64,000 bases of DNA from Streptomyces sp. F001 (lineage in GTDB: Bacteria > Actinomycetota > Actinomycetes > Streptomycetales > Streptomycetaceae). The translations under genes were made by a program, and so were the position numbers. The notes under the pieces were generated by a model. That model was not told the origin of the DNA, searched no databases, and saw only the letters and a list, made by a program, of their open reading frames with translations. The stretch lies in contig NZ_QZWF01000005.1 of assembly GCF_004187715.1 (NCBI RefSeq), positions 537,560 to 601,559 on the forward strand, written 5' to 3'. Shown one piece after another: positions 1 through 7,503 of this stretch (position 1 is its first letter; each line of letters opens with the position of its first letter).

Positions 1-118
1 ATTCGGCATCGCTCATGTCGGAGTCGTAGCGCGGCCGGCGGCCCGGCCGGTCGGCCGCGTTCCCGAACCTGTGGGCGAGACAGTCACACTCAGGGGTGGA
101 CCAACGGGACTGCTGCAT
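1..118 (-). CDS. IS5-family transposase, N-terminal part, cut by the window edge
   Basis: Only the first 39 or so codons lie in the window; the gene runs off the left end. From the ATG at 118 the protein reads MQQSRWSTPEC, then LAHRFGNAADRPGRRPRY and SDMSDAE. The motif Y-x-S-D-M-(S/T)-D-A-E is the hallmark start of the DUF4096-type N-terminal domain of IS5-family transposases common in Streptomyces, and the preceding LAHRFGNAADRP text also fits that group as I remember it. The DDE catalytic core would lie outside the window. The inverted-repeat end of the element should lie between about 120 and 220; I could not delimit it. Whether the copy is intact is unknown. Confidence 0.7.
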   Translation of the reverse strand, partial: MQQSRWSTPECDCLAHRFGNAADRPGRRPRYDSDMSDAE

Positions 119-220
119 GATGAGGGCTGCCCTGCGACCAGTTGTCTTTCGCTGATCAACCAGCGCGCCCTGAGTCGTTGCTCTACCCTGGCACGTGCGC
201 CGCGTCGATAGGAGGCCCCT

Positions 221-637
221 GTGGAGTGGTGGATCGCCCTACTTTGGGGGTTAGCGGGTGCAGGGTTCATCGAGGGCCTAGACCTCTATTCGGCCATCCG
301 GCGCGTTAAGGGCTACCCCTGGACAATCAAAGGCGAAGTCCCCTTCGGCCCTTATCTTTTGTCAGTTTTCATCCGGTTAGCTGTTGGTGCTGGGCTGGCG
401 GCTGCCCTAGGTGCTTCCCAGCAAGTTGCCGGCCCTGTGGGCGCAGTCGCCGCTGGTGTAGCCGCTCCCAAGATCCTAGAGCAACTCGCTCGGCGAGGAC
501 TTTCCCATCCTGCCGTCGAACAGCTCCCTGCTCCTACAGCAACGCCACCGCCACCAGCTACCGACGTCAATCCCGCGGTGAGTACTTCGCAGCCGCATTC
601 TCCAGATGTGACGGGAGGCCAGAGTCATGCGCTCTGA
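221..637 (+). CDS. Small membrane protein, unknown function
   Basis: The start is the GTG at 221, placed five bases after a clear AGGAGG ribosome binding site. The 138-residue product has a hydrophobic N-terminal helix (about residues 4-20), a second hydrophobic stretch (about 44-80, rich in Ala, Gly and Val), and a Pro/Thr-rich tail after residue 100 that looks unstructured. I do not recognise a family. Its last 11 bases overlap the start of the pentapeptide-repeat gene, so the two are probably translated together, and the membrane protein may anchor or partner the repeat protein. Both genes use more A/T in third positions than the rest of the window, which suggests recent acquisition. The call as a gene rests on the ribosome site, the overlap and the membrane segments. 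Confidence 0.7.
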   Translation: MEWWIALLWGLAGAGFIEGLDLYSAIRRVKGYPWTIKGEVPFGPYLLSVFIRLAVGAGLAAALGASQQVAGPVGAVAAGVAAPKILEQLARRGLSHPAVEQLPAPTATPPPPATDVNPAVSTSQPHSPDVTGGQSHAL

Positions 638-1427
638 GTTCTTCCATCAGGTACTGATGGCACTTGGCAGGGTGTCACCGGCAGCGAATCCTCCAATCCA
701 AATCGCCCCAAACGGCATCGCACGCCAATTGCGTTCTGCTCTCGCACACACAACGATTGCCTATCATCCACGCGTCGCAAGCGTAAGCCCCTCCAATTTG
801 AGAGGCGCGATTCTACGCGATCTCGACATGCGTTTTGCACTCCTACCGCAAGGTGACTTAAGCAGGGCGGACCTAAGCAATTCCGTGCTCTACAATGCAG
901 ACCTCTCAAACTCCAAACTGTCCGACGCCAGGCTTTACAATACTGACCTCCGTCGGGCCAATCTTATGCGAGCCGACCTGAGTCGCGCCAACTTGAGTCG
1001 TGGCCGCCTAGACGGAGCCATTCTTACTCACGCAGTTCTCTATAATGCTGGCCTCATGGATGCAAGCTTGACTTCTGCAGAGTTGAGCTTCGCAAACCTG
1101 CAGACTTCGATGCTCGTGGACGCCAACATGGAAGGAGCAAACCTAACTTCCGCCGATCTATCGCGAGCCAATCTAGTGGGGGCCAACCTGTCAAAAGCAA
1201 TCCTTTCTAAGGCCAACATGACAGGCGCAAATATGTCTGGCGCTTCAATGGACAAGGCGGTACTCTCAGAAGCGAATCTCGCGGGCGTGAAATGGTCGCG
1301 CGAAACGAAGTGGCCCAAGAACGTTGCTAGCTGGATCAGGGGGAAGTCTACCGAGATTCAGCCTGGGGTTTTCCAGGTTGGATCGATTCTCCCTCCAGAA
1401 CCAGGAGAAAGGCGGCGTCTTGCTTAG
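627..1427 (+). CDS. Pentapeptide-repeat protein
   Basis: The 266-residue product has about thirty tandem pentapeptides of the A(D/N)LXX type from roughly residue 55 to 205 (for example ADLSRANLSR, ANLTSADLSR, ANLSKA), which fold as a right-handed quadrilateral beta-helix in known members. The N-terminal 50 residues and the tail after about 215 are not repeats. Members of this fold include DNA mimics that protect gyrase, but many have unknown roles, and nothing here decides between them. The start at 627 lies inside the end of the upstream membrane-protein gene. The base composition is visibly less G+C-rich than neighbours. The gene sits between an IS5 end and a tRNA fragment, consistent with a mobile cargo gene. 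Confidence 0.85.
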   Translation: MRSEFFHQVLMALGRVSPAANPPIQIAPNGIARQLRSALAHTTIAYHPRVASVSPSNLRGAILRDLDMRFALLPQGDLSRADLSNSVLYNADLSNSKLSDARLYNTDLRRANLMRADLSRANLSRGRLDGAILTHAVLYNAGLMDASLTSAELSFANLQTSMLVDANMEGANLTSADLSRANLVGANLSKAILSKANMTGANMSGASMDKAVLSEANLAGVKWSRETKWPKNVASWIRGKSTEIQPGVFQVGSILPPEPGERRRLA

Positions 1428-1936
1428 TCTTCGCCATACGCACGCATGCGATTCCATGAGAGGACATACCCCATGGTGAAGATTAATTTGAACTCGTAGC
1501 ACAGTCGGCTGCCGGCAAGGGCGGGCTTCGGCAGGCGCCCACGACTGCGAGTAGCCGGAATCGTCCTCTCGAACGCCTCGCGTCGCCGCCTCCCACTGCC
1601 GCCAGATGCAGACGCGGTTCGTCACGCAGGTCAAGGCTTCCGGCCGTAGACCGTGTGCGGGAGACCATGGTGGTACCGTGCAGGATCTCCCTGCCAGATG
1701 AGACCCGACCCATCGCGAGGATGTGCGACTGCGAAGGGGAATGGCTGCCTTCCACCCGCCGACGGTCGTTCGCGAGGACTCCTGCGGCCGTGGAACACGA
1801 TCCGTTGAGCCGCTTAGCCGCGTGTCCGAGGGCAGCGACCACTTGTGCCGCGTTCCTGGACCATCCGTGGACGAGAACACGAGCCGGTCCGCCCCGCGCG
1901 CACCCTGCCCTGCTAAGACGTATGGGATGCACGAGC

Positions 1937-1980
1937 CCTCCGGAGCCGTGTGCGCAGGTTCGATTCCTGCCGGGGGCACC
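1937..1980 (+). tRNA. 3' half of a tRNA-Arg(CCG) gene, probable attachment site
   Basis: The sequence from the anticodon loop CTCCGGA through variable loop, T arm (GCAGG-TTCGATT-CCTGC) and acceptor strand CGGGGGC plus A matches the 3' half of an actinomycete tRNA-Arg with anticodon CCG. The 5' half is missing: no GCCCCCG acceptor strand or D arm is found in the preceding 80 bases. A tRNA 3' half without its 5' half is the classic footprint of a site-specific integrative element at an att site. The fragment is followed by a hairpin. Confidence 0.6.
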
Positions 1981-1996
1981 CTGTATAAGGCGCCCA

Positions 1997-2036
1997 AAGA
2001 CCCCGTCACCAGCGGAAACGCTGAGGCCGGGGTCTT
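1997..2036 (+). terminator. Hairpin after the tRNA-Arg(CCG) fragment
   Basis: Arms AAGACCCCG (1997-2005) and CGGGGTCTT (2028-2036) pair perfectly, and the interior contains a second small hairpin AGCG-GAAA-CGCT (2011-2022). This looks like the original terminator of the tRNA gene carried along with the att core. Confidence 0.6.
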
Positions 2037-2207
2037 CGCGTTTGTGCAGCCGTATGCCGCTCGGCGCTACTGCAGCTCCTCGACAGCGATCAGCAGAAAA
2101 GAGGCGCGGGTTCCAACGAGTGAATCCAATCGGTCCGCGAATAGCGATCGATGCGGCAGCGGGAAGGCCATTGCACACCGGACAATCAATCAGCAGGAGA
2201 CACGCCT

Positions 2208-2528
2208 GTGCCGAAGTTCCTCATTCAGGCCACCTACACGCCCGAGGGCACCAAAGGGCTGCTCAAGGAAGGCGCGAGCGGCCGCCGCGCCGCCGTCGAC
2301 CAGGTCGTCACCGGCCTCGGCGGGCAGGTCGAGGCCATGTACTTCGCCTTTGGGGAGGATGACATCGTGCTCATCGTCGACTTCCCCGACTCGGTCTCCA
2401 TGGCCGCCGTCAGCCTCACCGTCAAGGCCAGCGGAGCCCTCCACACCCGGGCCACCCCTCTCATCACCCTCGACGAGATCGATGAGGCCGCCCGCCGACA
2501 GGTCACCTTTCGCGCCCCCGGCACGTGA
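2208..2528 (+). CDS. GYD-domain protein
   Basis: I start this at the GTG at 2208, which follows a CAGGAG site by seven bases and gives MPKFLIQATYTPEGTKGL; the open frame extends upstream but without a ribosome site. The 106-residue product matches the GYD family: a ferredoxin-like fold beginning with K-x-x-x-x-A-T-Y-T-x-E-G-x-K-G, then VTGLGGQVEAMYFAFGEDD and VIVDFPDSVS. These small actinobacterial proteins are of unknown biochemical function. The gene stands alone between the two tRNA fragments, so it may be cargo of an integrated element. Confidence 0.85.
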   Translation: MPKFLIQATYTPEGTKGLLKEGASGRRAAVDQVVTGLGGQVEAMYFAFGEDDIVLIVDFPDSVSMAAVSLTVKASGALHTRATPLITLDEIDEAARRQVTFRAPGT

Positions 2529-2697
2529 GCCCTCGGAGACGGGGACACATCTGCTCCCGCGATCCTCACCCCGCACCACAACCGCACCAGATCGAGCGGG
2601 GAACAGCGGGGAATCACGGTGAAAGCACCCGAGCCCGAAGAGACCACGAACCAGCCATTCGGGCAGGTCAGCCCACCGATCAGGTCCTAGAGATCCG

Positions 2698-2712
2698 CAG
2701 CTTCCCAAGCTG
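2698..2712 (+). promoter_or_regulatory. Small hairpin before the 2723 gene
   Basis: CAGCTT-CCC-AAGCTG forms a six-pair stem that ends just before the GAGGG ribosome site of the next gene. It could affect translation initiation, or it may be chance. Confidence 0.3.
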
Positions 2713-2722
2713 AGGGCTTTCG

Positions 2723-3223
2723 ATGTCAGAGACGGGTGCTAGCTTCCGCTATCCAAGAGAACGGAAGGGGATGAGGGCTGGTGGGGCTTCGGGGTGGGAC
2801 TACTACGTGCCGTACCAGGAAGACCTGAACGCGGCGCTTCAGCAGCTGCGGCGTGAGGTGTTCGAGGCTGGGGACTACTACTGGGTCAACGGCGGTGACT
2901 GGCGGCCGGAGGAGGAGCGAGAACCGCGGCCGCAGTCGCTGGAGGAGCTGTGGGAGGACGAGTTGGTCCAGGAGACCGGCACCCACTCGATCCTGGACAT
3001 CTTCCGCGTCGTGGGGCCCGACGACACCCCGGACTACAACACCGTGGAACCCGTGACTGCCGAGGAAGCGCGCGAGCTGCTGGGCACTGACAAGCTGACG
3101 CGTGCGCACGTCAAGGACTTCGACGTCTTCCCCCGGTCACGATGGATCGGACGATGCGCAGTGCTGCACGACGACGAGGGGAACCCCCAAGAGATCCATT
3201 TCTGGGGCCACTCAGGCGACTGA
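2723..3223 (+). CDS. Hypothetical acidic protein
   Basis: The 166-residue product starts at an ATG ten bases after a GAGGG site. It is acidic and rich in Trp, Tyr and Glu: WDYYVPYQEDLNAALQQLR near residue 25, a WVNGGDWRPEEE segment near 55, SLEELWEDELVQETGTHSI near 75, and a beta-rich end with GNPQEIHFWGHSGD. There is no signal peptide or membrane segment. The SILDIFRVV and final HFWGHSGD segments resemble small actinobacterial proteins found next to polymorphic toxins, but this is only an impression and I assign no function. It ends about 130 bases before the second tRNA-Arg fragment. Confidence 0.7.
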   Translation: MSETGASFRYPRERKGMRAGGASGWDYYVPYQEDLNAALQQLRREVFEAGDYYWVNGGDWRPEEEREPRPQSLEELWEDELVQETGTHSILDIFRVVGPDDTPDYNTVEPVTAEEARELLGTDKLTRAHVKDFDVFPRSRWIGRCAVLHDDEGNPQEIHFWGHSGD

Positions 3224-3349
3224 ACTGCAGGCCAAGCACGCTGCGGCTGACATCCACGCCTGACACCAACGAGGACGTACGCCAGCAGACTCAGGTGCCC
3301 GTTGGCGGCATGCGCGAGGGCGGGTGCAGCCCTCGTGAGCGGTCAGTGA

Positions 3350-3398
3350 TCGACTCCTGAAGCGGGTGTCGCAGGTTCGAATCCTGCCGGGGGCACAG
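3350..3398 (+). tRNA. 3' half of a tRNA-Arg(CCU) gene, probable attachment site
   Basis: From the anticodon-loop remnant CTCCTGA the sequence continues AGCGG-GTGTC-GCAGG-TTCGAAT-CCTGC-CGGGGGC-ACA, the 3' half of an actinomycete tRNA-Arg(CCU) as I remember it (loop normally CTCCTAA). The 5' half is absent. The fragment sits about 525 bases from the 3' end of a decayed integrase gene that points at it, which is the usual geometry of int next to an att site in actinomycete integrative elements. Confidence 0.6.
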
Positions 3399-3414
3399 AG
3401 AAACACCTGGTCAG

Positions 3415-3445
3415 AGGCCCTTCCGTCCAACGGACGGGAGGGCCT
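3415..3445 (+). terminator. Terminator hairpin after the tRNA-Arg(CCU) fragment
   Basis: Arms AGGCCCTTCCGTCC (3415-3428) and GGACGGGAGGGCCT (3432-3445) form a 14-pair stem with one G-T pair and a three-base loop, followed by TTC. It is well placed to be the original tRNA terminator. Confidence 0.75.
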
Positions 3446-3507
3446 TCGTACTCGCAGCACACATGTGGCACACATGGGCTGCGGGCAGAGGTGGGGAGCT
3501 GTGCGAG

Positions 3508-3849
3508 ATGCCCGCGAAGAACGAGCTGGCCCGGCGCCGGTACGAGAAGCTGGTCGACCGGCTTGAGTCGCTGATGCGGGCCGCCCTGAAACCGCAGTAC
3601 AACGGCTACTACGGGCAGCTGATCCTGAGCGGCGACGATCTCGCGGAGATGGGCGAACTCAAGGACATCCGGCGTGCCGCACGGGAAGCGGGCCGCCGTC
3701 TCGGCTGGAAGACGACCACGCACCTGACCGGCGGCCGGCTGTTCGTCCTCGATGAGCGCAAGCCGCCGCAGGAGATCAGGCAACTGGCTGCGGATGCCTC
3801 GGCAGAGGCCATGGACCGGGCCCGGCGAACCGCTCATCGGACAAACTGA
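3508..3849 (+). CDS. Hypothetical protein, probable mobile-element cargo
   Basis: I prefer the ATG at 3508, which follows GAGGTGGGGAGC, over the upstream in-frame ATG at 3463, which would place extra residues in tRNA-flanking DNA. The 113-residue product is charged and helical: NELARRRYEKLVDRLESLM, then YNGYYGQLILSGDDLAEMGEL and a KDIRRAAREAGRRLGWKTTT helix with a basic face. It has no Cys and no membrane segment. The compact charged fold suggests a DNA-binding or accessory protein of the element whose integrase remnant lies convergently downstream, but I do not recognise the family. A strong hairpin follows the stop. Confidence 0.6.
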   Translation: MPAKNELARRRYEKLVDRLESLMRAALKPQYNGYYGQLILSGDDLAEMGELKDIRRAAREAGRRLGWKTTTHLTGGRLFVLDERKPPQEIRQLAADASAEAMDRARRTAHRTN

Positions 3850-3856
3850 AGGGGTG

Positions 3857-3880
3857 GCGCCATCGTGCGTACGATGGCGC
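3857..3880 (+). terminator. Perfect hairpin between convergent genes
   Basis: GCGCCATCGT (3857-3866) and ACGATGGCGC (3871-3880) form ten perfect pairs around the loop GCGT. It lies between the end of the 3508 gene and the end of the integrase remnant, so it can serve both directions. Confidence 0.75.
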
Positions 3881-3922
3881 GACTGCTTCGCCTACGGCTC
3901 CCCGGCACAGATCAGGCACACA

Positions 3923-5039
3923 TCAGGCAGCTCCATCCACCTCCAGGGCGGCAACAGCCTCGGCGGCCTCGCGGGCCTTCCGCTCCGCTTTCTCCAGCTT
4001 GGCCTTCGCCTTGGCCAACTGCTTGGCGCGGCGCTTGTGCATCTTCTTCGACACCTCGTCCAGTCGGTCCGGGAAGAGATGCCCGTACGTGTCCAGCGTC
4101 AGCGTCGCGGACTTGTGGCCCAGCATCGTCTGTACGACGTTGACGTCCGCCCCGCTGGCGATGGCGAGCGAGGCCGCCGTGTGCCGCAGCTTGTGCGGAG
4201 TGACCTTCAGGTGCCCCAGCCCGGCCTTAACGACCGCCGGCGCGAAGAACCGCTGGCGGAATTTGCGGGCGCGCAGCGGCCCGCCCTGCGGAGCGGTGAA
4301 GAGGAGCTCGTCGTCCTTCCGCCCTTCGACGTGGGGCTTCAACTCCTCGGCGAGGAACCTCGGGATCGGCACGGACCGGCGTTCGTGGTTCTTGGGCATG
4401 TCGAGGTACAGCTTGCCGTTGTCCTCGCCGTACGCCTCGACGATGTGGGCTCGGCAGGCATCGAGGTCCACCCGTCCCACCTTCAACGCGGACGCTTCCC
4501 CCCAGCACAGACCCGTGTAGGCCAGCAGCAGCATGAAGGCCCGGTAGGCACCTGCCGCGTTGGCCAGCGCCTCCACCTGTACGCCTTGCGGACCGAACGC
4601 GGACTGAGCTCCCTGCTGCCCGTGGCCTCGCCGGACAGCATGTCGGCCAGCCACTCCGCGATGTCCTCGAAGCGAATGCGGTCCAGAGGGGTGGTGCCCC
4701 ATCGCGGGATCACGTGCATGTCGAGAACACCCCGGTAGCGGCTGCGGGTCGAGCGCTTGAGGTGGATCTGCGCAGCCAGGACTCGGCCACCTCCACGAAC
4801 TTCACACGCGCTGCGGCCAGGTCACGGTAGGAGCCGTCGTTGAGGCGGGACTCCATCCTCGTCCGCTCCGCTTCGGCGTCGACCTTGCGGGCCAGCGTCT
4901 TCATCTTCGGCTTGCCGTCGGGGTCGTACCAGCGTACGCGGTAGCGCCCAGGAGGGGTGCGGCCGTTCCGCTTGGCCTCTGCCAACGCCCGCGCGTACGC
5001 CGTGTGCCCGATGCGGTCCTCGATCCAGACTCGCGCCAT
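3923..5039 (-). pseudogene. Decayed tyrosine integrase
   Basis: Three consecutive reading frames together spell a phage/AICE-type integrase. The N-terminal arm starts at the ATG at 5039 (MARVWIEDRIGHTAY, then RYRVRWYDPDGKPKMKTL). One base is missing near 4776, after which the core-binding domain continues as QIHLKRSTRSRYRGVLDMHV. A second break near 4580 fuses LSPRSVRKAY directly to the catalytic domain (VEALANAAGAYRAFMLLL), so the usual 40 or so linking residues are lost. The C-terminal part keeps HKLRHTAASLA, the GHKSATLTLDTYGHL box with catalytic His and Tyr, but the first catalytic Arg is replaced by Cys in GLCWGEAS. The enzyme should be inactive. A Lys/Ala-rich coiled tail follows. Its 3' end points at the tRNA-Arg(CCU) fragment. 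Confidence 0.88.
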
Positions 5040-5271
5040 CAGCACCCCGTCCCGTGGGGCCCACCTATACCGACCGGGCCGCCCTCGTCCTCGGCTCTGG
5101 CCACCGCCCGCCCCTGGCACCCGCTGGGCGTGAACTCCACCCGCTTCGACCCACTGCCCCGGAGGCGGGGCGTTTCGTACCGCGTAGCGGGCGAAGGTCC
5201 CGACTTCCAGCGACGATGAAAGAGACCGAATGAAGGGAACGCTCCAAGGTCGCGAGAAGAGGAGACCTGTG

Positions 5272-5667
5272 GTGTCGAACGATCCCATGGCGGCGGTGGT
5301 GCAATACGTCGATGCCTTTAACCACAGTGACGCGAAAGCGATGGCAGCAACGTGCGCTGACCCGATGCAGATACTGGACGGTATGGCACCGCATGTGTGG
5401 CAGGGGCCAACAGCCGGCGAAGAATGGTGGAGGGACGTACTTACCGAGGGCGAGCACGTAGGAGCTTCGGATTACCACATCACCCTCGATGAGCCGCGGC
5501 ATGTCGATGTCACCGGCGATCATGCCTATGTCGTTGTTCCCGCGACCATGACATTCGCCTTGCAGGGCAGACAGGTCACCCAAACCGGCTCGGTGTTCAC
5601 GGTGGCGCTTCGCAAGGTGGACACAGAGTGGCGACTCACGGCTTGGGCGTGGGCAAAAGGCGCGTGA
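5272..5667 (+). CDS. SnoaL-like / NTF2-fold protein
   Basis: The frame is open from an ATG at 5230, but the only ribosome site (AGAGGAG, ending at 5264) favours the GTG at 5272, giving 131 residues. The product has the NTF2-like pattern used by SnoaL cyclases and ketosteroid isomerases: an N-terminal helix VVQYVDAFNHSDAKAM, then a strand pair and the closing strands QVTQTGSVFTVALRKV and EWRLTAWAWAKG. Proteins of this fold are often assigned as isomerases or cyclases or have no known activity; the usual catalytic Asp cannot be placed with confidence. It stands alone between the integrase remnant and the DyP operon. Confidence 0.75.
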   Translation: MSNDPMAAVVQYVDAFNHSDAKAMAATCADPMQILDGMAPHVWQGPTAGEEWWRDVLTEGEHVGASDYHITLDEPRHVDVTGDHAYVVVPATMTFALQGRQVTQTGSVFTVALRKVDTEWRLTAWAWAKGA

Positions 5668-5925
5668 CCGAACTCCTGTGGTGCCATCCGCGCTCGATCT
5701 CTGCACGCGGGATGCGCTATCGCTTGCCTCAGGACCTTCGTCGTCGCGATCCCCCGGTCCGAGAGCATTGGTCAGCCGTCTCCGCCGGTCGTCCGCACCG
5801 CGCGAGCCGCCCGACTTCAGTGGCCGGCAGCGGACCCGTCAGCCCCTCCCGCTCGGTGGGCGCGCCCAGCCGTCCGGTGCCACGCTGGAAGTGGGCTCCG
5901 ACCTGTGGAATGCGGAGGAGCGGAC

Positions 5926-6459
5926 ATGGAGATCAAGCCGCAGGCAGTCGTCATCCCCAAGGAGACGGACCACCTGGAACAGGGGAAGTACGGGCCCGTC
6001 TTTCCGCGAACCCCGGCCTGCTACGGGTTCACCATCATCGCGAACGTCAAACCGGGCAGGGCCGACGCGATACGGGAGCACGGCCACACCCTGGCCAAGG
6101 CGCTGGAGCAGAATCCACACCTTCTCGCGCCGTTGAAGCTGCACTACCTGCGCTGGGTTCTCTTCGACGACGACACCCGCTTCATGTACCAGGGGATCTT
6201 CGACACCGACTTCGACAAGTACACCGAGGACGCCGTCGCCCTGTTCAGCAAGTCGGGTGTGAGCACCACGTTCGAGAACCTCGAAGGGTTTCCCGAGGAC
6301 TGGCGGACGAACCCCGAAGCGTTCGTGCGGTTCGTACGGCAACACCACTGTCCGAGCTTCATTGAATACGGAGAGTATCCGTACGTGACGGCAGACGAGA
6401 TCAAGAAGGCTCTGCGGATCAAGAGCGCCCTGTCGGAGATGCTCGATCAGATGCAGTGA
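5926..6459 (+). CDS. Hypothetical protein, first gene of the DyP peroxidase operon
   Basis: The ATG at 5926 follows a strong GCGGAGGAGCGG site; an in-frame ATG at 5905 lacks one. The 177-residue protein has the look of a dimeric alpha/beta-barrel (EthD- or DyP-like half): GFTIIANVKPGRADAIREHG, a LKLHYLRWVLFDDDTRFMYQ strand pair, then DTDFDKYTEDAVALF. Such ferredoxin-like domains often bind haem or oxygenate aromatics, but I see no diagnostic motif. The gene is followed after 10 bases by the next, and the DyP peroxidase is two genes on, so a role in the same oxidative process is a fair inference. Confidence 0.75.
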   Translation: MEIKPQAVVIPKETDHLEQGKYGPVFPRTPACYGFTIIANVKPGRADAIREHGHTLAKALEQNPHLLAPLKLHYLRWVLFDDDTRFMYQGIFDTDFDKYTEDAVALFSKSGVSTTFENLEGFPEDWRTNPEAFVRFVRQHHCPSFIEYGEYPYVTADEIKKALRIKSALSEMLDQMQ

Positions 6460-6469
6460 GGCGAGCGAA

Positions 6470-7483
6470 ATGAGCGAGGTCAGGACCGCGCGCACGTACA
6501 ACCAGCGGCACATTCCGCGGACGTACACCCCTGACGGGCGGCGGGTGAGCATCTACGTCTCGTGGAGCTATCCGGCCGAGGCCGGCCGCAACGCGGCCGA
6601 GCTGGACAACCGCTTCTCCACGATGACCGAGGTCAGGCGGGTGGCCTGGCCCGCGTACGAGGACCCGAAGTGGTCGGACCCGTATCGGTTCCAGCAGGGC
6701 ATCGCCGGCTCCCTGGAGCTGTTCTTCTGGGCCTGGGTGCCGTTCCAGGACTTCGTCGAGGAGGTCACGGGACATCCCGTCCCGGTGTACCAGCGCATCG
6801 ACCAGGCCGGCTTCTTCACACCACTCGACGAACGGGTGCTCGGCGACACGGACGTCCTGTTCGTGTTCGGGCTGGACCACGCGGTCACCGAGCAGGAGGC
6901 CCAGCCGGGGGAGATCGAGGCCCTGCGTGCGTTCCTCGGCCGGGAGGACGCCTGCCTCGTCCTGGGCCCGCACCACGATGTCGGCGCCTCGGACGACCTG
7001 AAGGTCCGGGAGATGGAATACCGCCACCACGGCGATCCGCTGGTGCCCCGGCAGCAGCGATTCGCCACCTACGTGAGGGACTTGATGAAGGGCCTCGGCG
7101 TGCCGGTCATGAACCGGTACGGGCTGCGTCCGGCGACGCGCGAGGGCAACCAGATCGTCCCGCTGTCCACGGTCCGGGACCTGGATCCGAAGGGCTGGCT
7201 CGACGGGGTGACAAACTTCAACTTCCACATGCACCTGCCCCACTACGACGTGACGACCGATGACCCGGACGCCATCCATGTGCTGGCCAGGCAGCCGATC
7301 GACGTGTCGAGGCCGCATCCGTTCACCGAGGCCGGCAACACGGAGTTCAACATGTTCCTGTGGATGCCTCCCGGCGGTGACCGAGCGGCCGATCTGCTGC
7401 TGGCGGACTCGACGATCTTCAGTTCCTTGTTCGGCGGGGACGACAGCCTGCGGAACTTCTGGCGAAACCTCGTCTCCAAGTAA
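6470..7483 (+). CDS. Hypothetical protein of the DyP operon, possible ThuA-like fold
   Basis: This 337-residue soluble protein starts ten bases after the previous stop. I recognise no named family. The middle (about residues 115-175) reads DTDVLFVFGLDHAVTEQEA, then EIEALRAFLGREDACLVLGP followed by HHDVG, which resembles the nucleophile-elbow and flexible-loop region of ThuA or class-I glutamine-amidotransferase-like folds, although no Cys-His-Glu triad is evident. The C-terminal third contains FNFHMHLPHYDV and a conserved-looking FTEAGNTEFNMFLWMPPGG. It sits between a barrel protein and a DyP peroxidase with tight spacing, so all three are probably made together. Confidence 0.75.
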   Translation: MSEVRTARTYNQRHIPRTYTPDGRRVSIYVSWSYPAEAGRNAAELDNRFSTMTEVRRVAWPAYEDPKWSDPYRFQQGIAGSLELFFWAWVPFQDFVEEVTGHPVPVYQRIDQAGFFTPLDERVLGDTDVLFVFGLDHAVTEQEAQPGEIEALRAFLGREDACLVLGPHHDVGASDDLKVREMEYRHHGDPLVPRQQRFATYVRDLMKGLGVPVMNRYGLRPATREGNQIVPLSTVRDLDPKGWLDGVTNFNFHMHLPHYDVTTDDPDAIHVLARQPIDVSRPHPFTEAGNTEFNMFLWMPPGGDRAADLLLADSTIFSSLFGGDDSLRNFWRNLVSK

Positions 7484-7503
7484 GGCTGGCGCGGAGGTCA
7501 ACC

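Larger units (their letters stand above)
1428..2207. other. Long region without a convincing gene, carrying a tRNA fragment
   Basis: About 780 bases separate the pentapeptide gene from the GYD-domain gene. Long open frames exist on both strands but lack ribosome sites and show no family I recognise, so I treat them as chance frames of high-G+C DNA. The region contains the 3' half of a tRNA-Arg gene and a hairpin that could be that tRNA's terminator. It is probably a junction left by integrated elements. Confidence 0.5.

Noticed and set aside
1483..2362. Overlapping long frames on both strands
   Set aside because: They cross a tRNA fragment and hairpin and contain no recognisable domain.
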